A stretch of 39,889 nt of DNA from Pseudomonadota bacterium. GTDB taxonomy: Bacteria; Myxococcota_A; UBA9160; JADFDR01. Of the stretch, positions 31,343-39,889 are shown one piece after another (position 1 is the stretch's first letter; each line of letters begins with the position of its first letter). The notes below the pieces were generated by a model, which was not told the origin of the DNA, made no database searches, and saw nothing but the letters and a program-made list of their open reading frames with translations. A program made the translations under genes and the position numbers. The DNA lies in the NCBI GenBank assembly GCA_003353845.1, contig PIVT01000035.1, positions 1 through 39,889 of the forward strand, written 5' to 3'.

Positions 31343-33943
31343 ATGCGTGCGAACGAAAATCAAATGACTGAAGAGTCACAAGAACTGGACGCTGCGGCCA
31401 TTCTGCGTCGCGTGATCACCATTGCGGCGTTTGGCGGCACAGGGTCTGGCATCCTGATTTTGATTATGTTCAACGCAGTCGCACGCTTCACGCCAGCACA
31501 GGAAATCTACCTCTTGAAGCTGGTCTTCATCCTCACACCTGTGTGCATTTTGGGTTCCTTTCCCGTGTACTCAATTTTTTGTCGCCCCTTTTTAAAATAC
31601 ATCGAGTCGTGTAAGACCGGAGAGGTAACGGATGAGATTCGTCTGAAGGCTCTTCAATGGGCACTTTCTTGTCCGCGCCGATGTGTCATCTTCGGTTATT
31701 CCTTTTTTCCACTCACCACACTCATCGTTACCGTTTGCTTGGCGATGGCCTTCGATGGCTTTGATCGAACACAGAGCACGACGCTGATTCTCTGCGCGGT
31801 GCTCATGGGCTTCCCCTGTGAAATGGCCATGTACATTCCCTTTCGCGAGGCAGTGGAAGGCGTCACCAATAAACTGGCCACAGAGATCAAGGACCCCGAA
31901 GTCCGTCGGGCTCATGCGCCTTTCTTCTCGCTGACTCGGAAAGTGTCAGTGGCCTTGATGGCCATGTCTTTCATCTCCATCACCGTCATGGCTTCCCTGG
32001 CCCAGATGAGAGCCAAGTATTCCATTGAAACGCTGGCGACAGAACGTTTGAGCACAACCGTAGAGGCCTTGGTGAGCCAATATGCTTCCGTAGAGGATGG
32101 CGAGGCCTTGGTGCGATATGGAAATGAGACTTACGCACATGCCTTGGATGCGACCATTGTATTTATCCCTCGGGATCTTGATCAGCCCGTAGACGGGATT
32201 TTGGCAGCAGGGCTAACGGAAGCTGAAATTGATATTGTGCGCGAGAACTTTGAATCGGGTAGCGCCGAAGCGGTGATTACGCCCAATCTCTTCGCTTGGG
32301 CTCAACTGCCCGACGACTCGGGTGCAATGGCCATATTCTCCAATCGAAAGAAAGTGAGCGATCATGTGCACGATGCGCGTGGCCCCATCATTCTCTTCGC
32401 CATCTGCATCATCTTCGTCACCGTCATGCTGACCCTTCTGTTTGCCAGGGATATGCGGCGCACCTTTGACGCGCTTCGGGCGCAGGTACGCCGTGTGAGT
32501 AAAGGTGATTTAGGGCGCTACAACATGTTTGAAGTTGAGGATGAATTGGGGGATTTGAGCCGAGACATCGATGAGATGTCGGGTTCGCTGCGTTTCACCG
32601 TGGGCAAGGTGATGGATACCGCGAGCAAAGTAGATACGGCCGCCCATGACATCTCCAATGTGGCCCAGCACATCAACTCAGTGACCACCGGTCAGTTCCA
32701 AGGAATTGTTCACGCCTCCGATGCCGTGGCCAGTGTGACCGCACAAGTGGACGGAATTACAAACTCGGTGCAGGACCTCACTTGCTCGGTGGAGGAGTCT
32801 ACGGGTGCGGCAGCTCAAATCAAGGCCGTCGCGGAAGGTTTGAATCAGCACACGGTGGCGCTCTCGGGCAAGGTCACCGATAGTGAATCAGCCATTGAGC
32901 AGATGATTGCGCGCATTCAGGAAGTATCGGAAAAAACAGATCGTCTGTCGGTGATTGTGCGTGAAGGCATCGACAATGTGGGAATGCTCGCAGAGCAGAT
33001 CAGTCAGATTGAGAGCAGCGCCCTGGAAACCGCTCGACTCTCGAAGTCAGTAACCGCGGCCGCCGAGAAGGGCAGTGACCGCGTGGGTAAAACCATTGAG
33101 GGCATGCAGGCCATTGCCGGAAAAACGGCTTTGGCACAGGAAGTGATCGAAGCTCTGGGGATTCGCATCAACGACATCAGCCATATCGTGGACGTCATTG
33201 ATGACGTGGCTGATGAGACCAACCTGCTCGCCTTGAACGCGGCCATTATTTCAGCCCAAGCGGGTGAGAATGGACGAGCGTTCTCCGTGGTGTCGGATGA
33301 AATTAAAGAACTCGCCGATCGCACAACCAATAGTACCAAGGAGATTGCTGAACTGATTCGAGATCTCCAGCAGCAGAGCACCAATGCGGTTCAGGTGATC
33401 GGGGAAGGGGTATCCCATGTTGGGGGAGGTGTGAGCCTTTCCGAGGAAGCGGGGTCGGCCCTGGATGAGATTACGCGATCTGCAGAGGAAAGTGGAAAGC
33501 AGGTCGAGTCCATTGTCTCGTCGGTTCACGATCATCGGTCTTCCGCGCGGCGGGTGATGGATATGATGGAACGCGTGGGTGAGGATGCGGAGACGATTCA
33601 ACGGGCCAGCATGGAATACGCGGCAGGAACTCAGATTGTTCGCAATGCCCAGCAGGGTGTTGGAGAGCTGACCTTGCAGGTGGGGACCACCACCAATGAG
33701 CAAGAACGCAGCACAAGCTTTATCGCACAGAACCTGGAAGGGGTGAAGTCAGCAGTGGAGGGCATTCAAGCCGCCTTGCAGGAGCAACTTGAGTCCTGTC
33801 AGCAAACAGAGGAGTCTCTGGAAGAGCTGCGCACTCAAACACGTGAGAACGAGCAGGCGGCAACGCACATGAGCGATGCCAAGCGGGTGTTACTAGAGCA
33901 ATCTCGTTCCCTGCGTGAAGATATTCGAAAATTCAAACTGTAG
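31343..33943 (+). CDS. Methyl-accepting chemotaxis protein, paralogue of the 9234-11846 receptor
   Basis: A receptor of 866 residues with the same architecture as the product at 9234-11846: four N-terminal hydrophobic segments, another helix near 205, a periplasmic domain to about 345, a further helix, HAMP and a long signalling domain. The tip near residue 632 is NLLALNAAIISAQAGENGRAFSVV, with the same AII-x-AQAGE variant. The C-terminus SLREDIRKFKL parallels the other receptor. The sensory domains have diverged strongly, so ligands probably differ. The ATG at 31343 is chosen over a TTG at 31337; a later ATG at 31364 is also possible. The last bases overlap the convergent CoA-transferase gene by 11. 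No other che gene is in the window. Confidence 0.85.
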   Translation: MRANENQMTEESQELDAAAILRRVITIAAFGGTGSGILILIMFNAVARFTPAQEIYLLKLVFILTPVCILGSFPVYSIFCRPFLKYIESCKTGEVTDEIRLKALQWALSCPRRCVIFGYSFFPLTTLIVTVCLAMAFDGFDRTQSTTLILCAVLMGFPCEMAMYIPFREAVEGVTNKLATEIKDPEVRRAHAPFFSLTRKVSVALMAMSFISITVMASLAQMRAKYSIETLATERLSTTVEALVSQYASVEDGEALVRYGNETYAHALDATIVFIPRDLDQPVDGILAAGLTEAEIDIVRENFESGSAEAVITPNLFAWAQLPDDSGAMAIFSNRKKVSDHVHDARGPIILFAICIIFVTVMLTLLFARDMRRTFDALRAQVRRVSKGDLGRYNMFEVEDELGDLSRDIDEMSGSLRFTVGKVMDTASKVDTAAHDISNVAQHINSVTTGQFQGIVHASDAVASVTAQVDGITNSVQDLTCSVEESTGAAAQIKAVAEGLNQHTVALSGKVTDSESAIEQMIARIQEVSEKTDRLSVIVREGIDNVGMLAEQISQIESSALETARLSKSVTAAAEKGSDRVGKTIEGMQAIAGKTALAQEVIEALGIRINDISHIVDVIDDVADETNLLALNAAIISAQAGENGRAFSVVSDEIKELADRTTNSTKEIAELIRDLQQQSTNAVQVIGEGVSHVGGGVSLSEEAGSALDEITRSAEESGKQVESIVSSVHDHRSSARRVMDMMERVGEDAETIQRASMEYAAGTQIVRNAQQGVGELTLQVGTTTNEQERSTSFIAQNLEGVKSAVEGIQAALQEQLESCQQTEESLEELRTQTRENEQAATHMSDAKRVLLEQSRSLREDIRKFKL

Positions 33944-35189
33944 TTTTTAGATTGGGGTCCTCAATGGCCCCTGCCTTGGTGAGTTGAGAGATCTCCTCCT
34001 CTGACAGCCCCATTATTTCTTCAAGTACGTAGGCATTGTCTCGGCCGACAGCGGCTCCGGCATCGCTGGTTCGACCGGGGGTGGCGGTGAGTCCCAATGG
34101 GATGCCAGGTGCGATGACACTCCCCTTGGTTTGGTGCGGGATCTCTTCAAAATAGTTTCGCTCTGCTAGATGCGGATCTCGTTGGAATTGGTCTTCGGTG
34201 GTCTGGACGACACCGGCGGCGATCTCAGTGTCTTGCAAAATCTCCATGACCTCGAAGACATCGCGTGAGACGGTCCAGGCCTCAATGGCAGCGTCGATAA
34301 GATCGTGATGCTCGGCGCGCATGGAAGCGCTCTGGAAACGTGGATCTTGAGCCCACTCTGGTTTCTTGAGAAGTTCACACAAGCGCGCCCACTGCTCTTG
34401 GTTGGCGATGGTGATGGCGCACCAGCGGTCTTGCCCGCGGCAGGGATAGCAACCTTGGGGTGAATCCCAAAGCGAGCGATTTCCAAGTTTGGCCGGTGGC
34501 TTTCCATTGCCGAGTTGTTCCATCAGCGTGTTTCCAAAGCAACTGATGGTGGCTTCGACCTGGGCCAGACTGATGACCTGACCTTCCCCTGTCTTCCTGC
34601 GATGTTCCAGCGCGCAGAGAATGACGAATAATCCGTGAAGGGCGCTGGCGGGATCGGGGTAGGCGTATTGGGTCATGCTGCAATCGCGCTCGCGGAAACC
34701 CGATAGGTAAGCCAGTCCGGAAATGGCCTCGATGTTAGGACCCCAGGCAATATGATGTCGGTCGGGCCCACTGTGCCCGTAACCATTGGTGCGGAAGTGA
34801 ATTAAATCGGGTTTGACTTGCTGAAGGCTCTCCTCATCGAGTCCAAGTTTTTCCATCACGCCCGTCGCGTAGTTTTCAATGACAATATCGGATTGAGCGA
34901 CCAACTTTTTCGCCAGTGGCGTCGCCTGTGGATGGGTGAGATCGAGAGAAATAAATCGCTTTCCCGCATTCCAATCGGTAAACCAGGGAGAGGCTTGCGC
35001 TTGTACGCCGCCATCGGGATCGCTGGGAGGAATGAACAAGCGCGTAACGTCCGGTCGCTTGATGGATTCCACTTTGATGACTTCGGCTCCACAGTGGGCC
35101 ATGAAGCGCCCGATCCACGGCCCGGCCATGCCCGCTGTGAATTCGATGACGCGCAATCCCAGGAGCGCTTGAGTTGAATCCTTCAGCAT
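33933..35189 (-). CDS. Class III CoA-transferase (CaiB/BaiF family), catalytic type
   Basis: A 418-residue CoA-transferase of the interlocked-dimer family III, which moves CoA between carboxylic acids in the cytosol. N-terminal GLRVIEFTAGMAGPWIGRFM and AEVIKVES form the CoA-binding region. The catalytic aspartate is D179 in YAYPDPASALHG; it aligns with D169 of formyl-CoA transferase by its 14-residue distance to the AL before the TGEGQ motif. The ATG shares a base with the stop of the upstream paralogue (TAATG), so the two genes are translationally coupled and their products probably form one heteromeric enzyme. The acceptor acid is unknown. Confidence 0.87.
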   Translation of the reverse strand: MLKDSTQALLGLRVIEFTAGMAGPWIGRFMAHCGAEVIKVESIKRPDVTRLFIPPSDPDGGVQAQASPWFTDWNAGKRFISLDLTHPQATPLAKKLVAQSDIVIENYATGVMEKLGLDEESLQQVKPDLIHFRTNGYGHSGPDRHHIAWGPNIEAISGLAYLSGFRERDCSMTQYAYPDPASALHGLFVILCALEHRRKTGEGQVISLAQVEATISCFGNTLMEQLGNGKPPAKLGNRSLWDSPQGCYPCRGQDRWCAITIANQEQWARLCELLKKPEWAQDPRFQSASMRAEHHDLIDAAIEAWTVSRDVFEVMEILQDTEIAAGVVQTTEDQFQRDPHLAERNYFEEIPHQTKGSVIAPGIPLGLTATPGRTSDAGAAVGRDNAYVLEEIMGLSEEEISQLTKAGAIEDPNLKTTV

Positions 35190-36442
35190 TAGACGACACC
35201 CATGTTTTGGTACTCGAACAGTTGGTCGAGGCTCAGGCCTAACTCATCACAGTATATCTCGGCATTGTGCTGGCCGAGTCGAGGGGCAGTGCGCTGCAGG
35301 CGCCACGGTGTTTTCTCTAATTGATAGGGTGCGCCCGGGTAAGTGAGCTCTTCAGCAGCAGCGTTTTCTGGTTTGACAAAAAAATGTCGGGCGGCGAGGT
35401 GAGCATCGCGGCTGACTGTTTCAGCGGTGTTAATGGGGCTTACGGATAAATGGCGGCGCTGGCCTTCGCGGTAGAACTCTTCGACGCTAAACCCCTGCGT
35501 GAGTTCGCTGATAAAAAGATCCAAGAGTTCGCGATAAGGCTGTCGTATGGAAGAGGGGCCGTGAAACATGGGATCTAGCACCTCGTTGTTTCCCGTAACC
35601 TCATGGATCCAGTCCGCCAGGGCTTTCCAGTGAAGCGGGCGATTGATCATGAGGTAGATTTTTCCATCCCGGCACGGATAGGCGCCCGAGGGTACTGATG
35701 CGAAAAGTGCGCTGCCATAACGTTTGGGCACGATACCATCGTCCAGCCATTTGCCGACACCCGCAATGCTGGTGACAGCCAACACACTTTCTTGTATGGA
35801 GATGTCTACGTGTTGGCCACGTCCGCTGGAGGAAGCATTCAATAAGGCGATCATGCTGCTGGCGGCCGCTGTGGTAGAAGCCATGACATAGGCCTGTGAC
35901 CCCGCCAGGGATACAGGTGGATCGCTCTCCTCACCCACGACGTGGAGAGACCCGCCCATGGCGTTGCTCACCAGATCACTGGTGTCATAGTGACGATGAG
36001 GGCCTGTTTGACCGAATCCGGTAATAGATGTGAGTACGACTTCCGGGTGTTGAGTTTGCAAGGTCTCAAAGCCTAAACCGAGGTGATCCAAGGTTCCTGG
36101 AAGGGACGTATCGACGATGAGGTCCGCCTCTTTTGCCAACCTCAAAAACAGCTCCTTTCCACTCGGATGGAAAAGATCCAGGGTGACACCACGCTTGTTG
36201 GTGTTCATGTAGAGAAAAAACAAACTTCGATCTTCGTCGGGCTCATCCTTCCAAAACGGGGGGAACCAACGCTCCCTGGCGCCGCCGGGGGGCTCGATTT
36301 TAATCACATCGGCTCCCATGTCGGCAAAGAGCTTGGTGCAATAGACACCTTTTTCATCGCTGAGATCGAGGACGCGGCGGCCCGAAAGCGCCTGCGGCAT
36401 GGAAGAGAGCGACTGTTGCAGGGTCGGGGTCGTTGCCTTCAT
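35189..36442 (-). CDS. Class III CoA-transferase (CaiB/BaiF family), lacking the catalytic Asp
   Basis: A 417-residue CaiB/BaiF-family protein. Family signatures are LSGRRVLDLSDEKG, FADMGADVIKIEPPGG, TNKRGVTLDL, LTSITGFGQTG and SSGRGQHVDISIQES. The residue at the catalytic Asp position is Y185 (GSQAYVMASTTAAASS), 14 residues before the reference AL, where formyl-CoA transferase and the neighbouring paralogue have Asp. It should therefore not carry out the standard reaction by itself. A structural partner role in a heteromer is the simplest reading. The start is set at the ATG 36442, seven bases after the sulfotransferase stop. The longer frame to 36754 overlaps that gene and has no family match. 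Confidence 0.8.
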   Translation of the reverse strand: MKATTPTLQQSLSSMPQALSGRRVLDLSDEKGVYCTKLFADMGADVIKIEPPGGARERWFPPFWKDEPDEDRSLFFLYMNTNKRGVTLDLFHPSGKELFLRLAKEADLIVDTSLPGTLDHLGLGFETLQTQHPEVVLTSITGFGQTGPHRHYDTSDLVSNAMGGSLHVVGEESDPPVSLAGSQAYVMASTTAAASSMIALLNASSSGRGQHVDISIQESVLAVTSIAGVGKWLDDGIVPKRYGSALFASVPSGAYPCRDGKIYLMINRPLHWKALADWIHEVTGNNEVLDPMFHGPSSIRQPYRELLDLFISELTQGFSVEEFYREGQRRHLSVSPINTAETVSRDAHLAARHFFVKPENAAAEELTYPGAPYQLEKTPWRLQRTAPRLGQHNAEIYCDELGLSLDQLFEYQNMGVV

Positions 36443-36449
36443 GGCGCCG

Positions 36450-37697
36450 TCACGGAAGTGTCTCGCTGGGTACTTGAAAATGTTCGATGTAAGCCGAAAA
36501 GCGATCGGCCATGCGTTGCGGTGAGAGACCGAAGTCCTCGGCGCGATAGCGATGCTCGCCGTGTTTGTGCTGTGGATTCTCTCGGTGCCATGTTCGCAAT
36601 CTCTCTTCCGCTTCCCGGTCGAAGTCGAAACCGAAATGATGATACATCTTGGTTGCTGCAGCCGCTGGATCTGAGACGATTTCTTGAAAGTGAAGATCGT
36701 AGAATTGAGCCTCGGGAAACTCTTTGCGCACGGCCAAGGCGCTTTCCAGTGCACCCGCCCAGGTTTCGAGCTGAACCGATCCGATATTCATGCGATCGGG
36801 ATGGTCCTCATAAATTCCACGCCAGCCAGCGATGAGACTGCACAGGGAAGGCAGAACACGTCCGGGGTCGCGATGCGTTTGAACGATACAGGCATCGGGG
36901 TAGGTCTTGAGCAGAGCACGCAAGTGTCTCATGTGTGCGGGGTACTTGAGGCACCAGCGACGCTCTGGGGAGTTGGCACCGATAATTTTCAGGAGTTCGC
37001 GATGGCGTTCATAACTCGGCGTCATGTCGCGTCGGGCATACCAGGCTGAGTAGCTGGGGATGCTGGCATTACAGTCAAAGGTGTCATCCGTAAAGCTTTG
37101 TTGCAGGAGTTGTCGGCATTCCTCGGGGCCCTCGGGTGTGAGGAGGTGAATGGCCTTTAAGCCAGGATCGAGCCAGTACATTACCTTCAGCCCTTGGACG
37201 GCTTCTTTGTAACGCGGGTCGTTTTCCCAAGCGTCGCGAGGAGGGCGTGGTCCTGGGGCGTTATTGATCCAGTACTCCAACACTTGATTGCTCGGATCTT
37301 GGGCCAGAAGGTTGTGCAATGCCGTAGTCCCCGTGCGCGGAAGGCCCAGCACGAAAATGGGCCGTTTGATTGCTGCTTGTCGCAGCGCGGGATTTTGGGA
37401 GAAAGCTTTTTCAACGCGCAGACGATTTTTCAAAATGGTGGTCAACTCGCTTTTCACCATGACTCGTCCGAAAGGATTGAGTTGGCTCTCTTCATCATAG
37501 GCCTGCAGTAGGGTCTGAAAGCCGTCCTGCCAAGGGTCGCCGCCGAAGTCATCAAAGCCAACGGCCTTGCGCGCACTTTCCTTGAGATCGTCACCCGCTT
37601 CGACAAAGAGGGTGGGTTTTTTCCCCAGCTTTTCCACAAAGCGCTGGGCTCGGTTGAAGAGGCGTACTGGAAAACGTTGGTCGCGCACTTGGCTCAC
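36450..37697 (-). CDS. Sulfotransferase family protein
   Basis: A 415-residue protein of the bacterial sulfotransferase family that transfers sulfonate from PAPS to hydroxyl groups. The 5'-phosphosulfate loop is GLPRTGTTAL at about 118-127. The 3'-phosphate segment is IVQTHRDPGRVLPSLCSL near 275. C-terminal segments such as FYDLHFQEIVSDP and a final HGEHRYRAEDFGLSP are typical of the large-sized group often found with lipid and steroid genes. No membrane segment is seen. The start is GTG at 37697, with GGGGAGGG upstream. It is 21 bases after the DUF1214 gene and seven before the CoA-transferase, in a four-gene operon. The acceptor substrate is unknown. Confidence 0.83.
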   Translation of the reverse strand: MSQVRDQRFPVRLFNRAQRFVEKLGKKPTLFVEAGDDLKESARKAVGFDDFGGDPWQDGFQTLLQAYDEESQLNPFGRVMVKSELTTILKNRLRVEKAFSQNPALRQAAIKRPIFVLGLPRTGTTALHNLLAQDPSNQVLEYWINNAPGPRPPRDAWENDPRYKEAVQGLKVMYWLDPGLKAIHLLTPEGPEECRQLLQQSFTDDTFDCNASIPSYSAWYARRDMTPSYERHRELLKIIGANSPERRWCLKYPAHMRHLRALLKTYPDACIVQTHRDPGRVLPSLCSLIAGWRGIYEDHPDRMNIGSVQLETWAGALESALAVRKEFPEAQFYDLHFQEIVSDPAAAATKMYHHFGFDFDREAEERLRTWHRENPQHKHGEHRYRAEDFGLSPQRMADRFSAYIEHFQVPSETLP

Positions 37698-37718
37698 GGA
37701 AGCCCTCCCCGGCGAATC

Positions 37719-38822
37719 TTATTTCAGCGCCGATTGCTTTACGACATGTGTCCTGGGTGTGGGATTGGCGGAGGCTTTGGCCCAGCGCAGGGCCATGGTC
37801 CCTCGGCGATGTCCCGTGGTATCCATCCAATTGGGTAGCCCTGGATCCTGGTGGGCAACGATCAAACGGAAGGAGCCATCGTCCCGGTACTGCGTCGTGT
37901 GCTTGTTGGTATGGATCGGGTGATAGCGATAGTCCAAGGATTCCATCCATACATTGCTGAGTTGGAAATTCCAATAGCTACATTCGGGCGGCGTGCCTTC
38001 AATGACCAGGGCTTCGTCGTCTTCGAGTTCCCAGTACCCCATGTGAAAGAGCATGTGAGGATCCCCGTGCGCTCCACCGGTGACTTTGGGATCGAGAGGC
38101 GTCAAGGTATTGGGTGTCTTGGCGAGGCCTTTGGCCCAATCGGCAAATAAGTTTGCTGTGGCGGCGACATAATTTCCTGCGCTGGCCAGCGCTTGTGCGA
38201 AAAGAACTGGATTGAGAGGGGCAGGTAGTTCTTGAGAGTCGGTTCTTTCAATGGTTAGCTGCGCGGGCTTTTCATTTGCTCGGTCCAGGTAATTCTGGCG
38301 CACGATCAACATACTGGTATCGGGTTCCATGGGTAGCCAGTTGCCGGCTTTCTTTCTGCAACTCAAGAAGATTTCGAAACTCCCGTCGGCGTTGACTTCA
38401 AGTTCGCTGCCTTCCAGGTACCCTCCGCAACCCGAGCGCCCCGGTTTTCCGTAATCGCCGAAGTAGGTTCCAAAACCCAGGTAGCCAATATTGCCGCGCG
38501 TCCCAAAGATTCGGTACTCGCACTCGCCGCTGATTTTTGCATTCTGGTAAAAAGAATCGGGGTTGTCCTGGCCGATCTTCGCCGTTTCGTGGCTCAATTG
38601 ATAAAACTGAGGTGTCTTGGGGTCGCCGTATTCGACGAATTTTTCCAGCGCCAATCGGGTTAAGCGGCTCAAGTATCGGTAGCCCTCGCTGCGGTCGAAG
38701 ACACTTCCGGGCAGGGTCTCGCACTGGATCACCGCCCCGGCTTGCTTGAGCCTGTCACAGAATTCTCCCCAGGCGCTTCCATCGAGAATCGCTGCTATTT
38801 CAGGGGCATCCTCGCGAGACAT
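37719..38822 (-). CDS. DUF1214-domain protein
   Basis: A 367-residue protein with a C-terminal DUF1214-like domain. Readable pieces are GYLGFGTYFGDYGKPGRSGC, FEIFLSCRKKAGNWLPMEPD, MLIVRQNYLDRANEKPAQLT, CSYWNFQLSNVWMESLDYR and RLIVAHQDPGLPNWMDTTGH. These proteins are beta-rich and of unknown function. They are often encoded beside sulfotransferases and lipid genes in marine and soil bacteria. No signal peptide is seen. The start is the ATG at 38822 with AAAGGAG upstream; the TTG just before it is ignored. It is the first gene of the operon running down to 33933. Confidence 0.75.
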   Translation of the reverse strand: MSREDAPEIAAILDGSAWGEFCDRLKQAGAVIQCETLPGSVFDRSEGYRYLSRLTRLALEKFVEYGDPKTPQFYQLSHETAKIGQDNPDSFYQNAKISGECEYRIFGTRGNIGYLGFGTYFGDYGKPGRSGCGGYLEGSELEVNADGSFEIFLSCRKKAGNWLPMEPDTSMLIVRQNYLDRANEKPAQLTIERTDSQELPAPLNPVLFAQALASAGNYVAATANLFADWAKGLAKTPNTLTPLDPKVTGGAHGDPHMLFHMGYWELEDDEALVIEGTPPECSYWNFQLSNVWMESLDYRYHPIHTNKHTTQYRDDGSFRLIVAHQDPGLPNWMDTTGHRRGTMALRWAKASANPTPRTHVVKQSALK

Positions 38823-38937
38823 CAAAACTCCTTTGTGGATCAGGCAATACCTGCTCTACATTACCATGCGTTTGGGAGAGTCGGCAGGTTAGCGATCATA
38901 GCGAGTGGCAAGCAGGGTGAGAGGGGAGAGCCAAAAT

Positions 38938-39879
38938 ATGCAGGACGGGAGCAAGCGCGCTGTCATCGCCGCGCTGATTGCCAATCTTGGAATCGCCATT
39001 GCCAAATTCGTTGGTTTTGCGATTACCGGCGCGGCCTCCATGCTGGCTGAAGCCGTTCACTCCTGTGCCGATAGCGGAAATCAAGCGCTATTGCTTTGGG
39101 GCTCGGCCGCGGCCCGGCGCAAGCCCAGCGCCTCTCATCCCTTTGGCTATGGAAGGGAGCGGTATTTCTGGTCCTTTGTCGTTGCTCTCGTGATCTTTTC
39201 CATGGGTTCCCTCTTCGCCATCTACGAGGGTCTTCAGAAAATTTTTGATCCGCATGCGTTGACCAACCCGGGTGTGGCCGTGGGCATCCTGATTTTTGGC
39301 ATCTTGCTGGAAGGCTTTTCTTTTCGTACGGCCGTAAAAGAGGCCAATGTTTATCGCAAAGGTTCGTGGTGGAGATTTATCCAGCACACCAAAAACCCCG
39401 AACTCCCCGTGGTGCTGTTGGAAGACCTCGGTGCTTTGTTGGGTTTGGCGATCGCCTTGCTTGGGATCGGGTTGGCCGTGATTACGGGAGATGCGCGCTT
39501 TGATGCTGCGGGAAGTATTGGTATCGGTGTGTTGCTGGCCGTCATCGCCATTGTATTGGCGGTGGAGATGAAGAGTTTGCTCATCGGTGAATCAGCTTCC
39601 GAGGCAGATGTCGCCTTGTTGCGTGAGTCGATTTTGGCTGGTGAGGAAGTGAGGCGCATCATCCATATGCGAACCATGCACGTCGGCCCGGAGGAGCTTT
39701 TGGTGGCAGCCAAGCTCGAGTTCGATGACTCCTTTACGTTGCGTGAACTTTCCCTCCTGATCAATGGGGTGGAGGCGCGCGTGCGGGAACAGTTGCCCAT
39801 CGCAACGATCATCTACATTGAGCCCGATGTGTACGATGCCGAGGTCGCCAGGCAGGATGAACTCGAATGGAATCGCTAG
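38938..39879 (+). CDS. Cation diffusion facilitator (CDF) family transporter
   Basis: A 313-residue inner-membrane transporter that exports divalent metals such as Zn2+ in exchange for protons. Six helices are expected. The first carries AVIAALIANLGIAIAKFVGF. The second carries AEAVHSCADSGNQALLLWGS with the H-x3-D metal site, followed by the family's SHPFGYGRERYFWSF. A further helix has LPVVLLEDLGALLGLAIALL with an E-D pair. The C-terminal cytosolic domain contains SLLIGESASEADV, HMRTMHVGPEELLVAAKLEF and TIIYIEPDV. The ATG at 38938 has GAGAGGGGAGAG seven bases upstream; the frame extends to 38905 without a site. It is divergent from the DUF1214 operon. The metal specificity is not decided. 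Confidence 0.88.
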   Translation: MQDGSKRAVIAALIANLGIAIAKFVGFAITGAASMLAEAVHSCADSGNQALLLWGSAAARRKPSASHPFGYGRERYFWSFVVALVIFSMGSLFAIYEGLQKIFDPHALTNPGVAVGILIFGILLEGFSFRTAVKEANVYRKGSWWRFIQHTKNPELPVVLLEDLGALLGLAIALLGIGLAVITGDARFDAAGSIGIGVLLAVIAIVLAVEMKSLLIGESASEADVALLRESILAGEEVRRIIHMRTMHVGPEELLVAAKLEFDDSFTLRELSLLINGVEARVREQLPIATIIYIEPDVYDAEVARQDELEWNR

Positions 39880-39889
39880 TCCGTGCGCT

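Noticed and set aside
35189-36754. 104-residue N-terminal extension of the CoA-transferase
   Set aside because: It overlaps the sulfotransferase gene almost fully and has no family similarity. The conserved domain starts after the ATG at 36442.

Overview
This window comes from a Gram-negative bacterium with an aerobic, lipid- or hydrocarbon-oriented metabolism. The signs are an aa3-type cytochrome c oxidase operon, a Tat-exported molybdenum enzyme, three crotonase-fold acyl-CoA enzymes, an ETF:quinone-type oxidoreductase, two class III CoA-transferase genes, a sulfotransferase, a DUF1214 protein and a fatty acid desaturase. Two large chemoreceptors suggest a motile cell. The lineage cannot be fixed from the sequence. 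The chemoreceptor tip variant (AAII-x-AQAGE) and the EtfD/EMO-type oxidoreductase recall deltaproteobacterial-type phyla, but this is a weak inference.

Layout. 1-7.5 kb: the end of an unidentified gene, a 5'-truncated sterol-desaturase remnant, an HMGL-like aldolase, an enoyl-CoA hydratase, two small unknown proteins, an EamA transporter, and leuA. The leuA leader looks like a classical leucine attenuator: a Leu-rich 24-residue leader peptide, an antiterminator and a 12-bp terminator stem. Upstream of it lies a 167-bp MITE-like element with perfect 24-bp terminal inverted repeats. 7.5-9.2 kb: a MenB/BadI-like crotonase and a PaaG-like isomerase. 9.2-12 kb: the first chemoreceptor. 12.2-15.6 kb: an EtfD-like membrane Fe-S oxidoreductase, a SnoaL-like protein and a second EamA transporter. 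15.6-21.5 kb, minus strand: the most notable locus, a TetR regulator translationally coupled to a four-gene type II DMSO-reductase-family enzyme in the order alpha (Mo, Tat), beta (Fe-S), gamma (heme b), delta (chaperone). This is the order of ethylbenzene dehydrogenase (ebdABCD), so it is probably an oxygen-independent hydrocarbon or sterol side-chain hydroxylase. 21.6-23.6 kb: a YheT-like hydrolase, a MAPEG protein and a membrane protein. 24.2-29.3 kb: diheme cytochrome c, a 34-residue membrane miniprotein, cox subunits II, I, III and IV, a second subunit III, and a 71-residue CxxC membrane protein. 29.3-34 kb: a desaturase, apaG and the second chemoreceptor. 33.9-38.8 kb, minus strand: a DUF1214 - sulfotransferase - CoA-transferase - CoA-transferase operon. 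38.9-39.9 kb: a CDF metal transporter.

How the parts may work together (inference). The molybdenum enzyme would hydroxylate a hydrophobic substrate outside the cytoplasmic membrane and pass electrons through heme b to a c-type cytochrome and the oxidase. CoA-transferases and crotonases would handle the acyl-CoA products, and the EtfD-like protein would return electrons from acyl-CoA dehydrogenases to the quinone pool. No acyl-CoA dehydrogenase, thiolase or ETF gene is in the window, so the pathway is not closed here. I saw no rRNA, tRNA, CRISPR array, prophage or intact insertion sequence.
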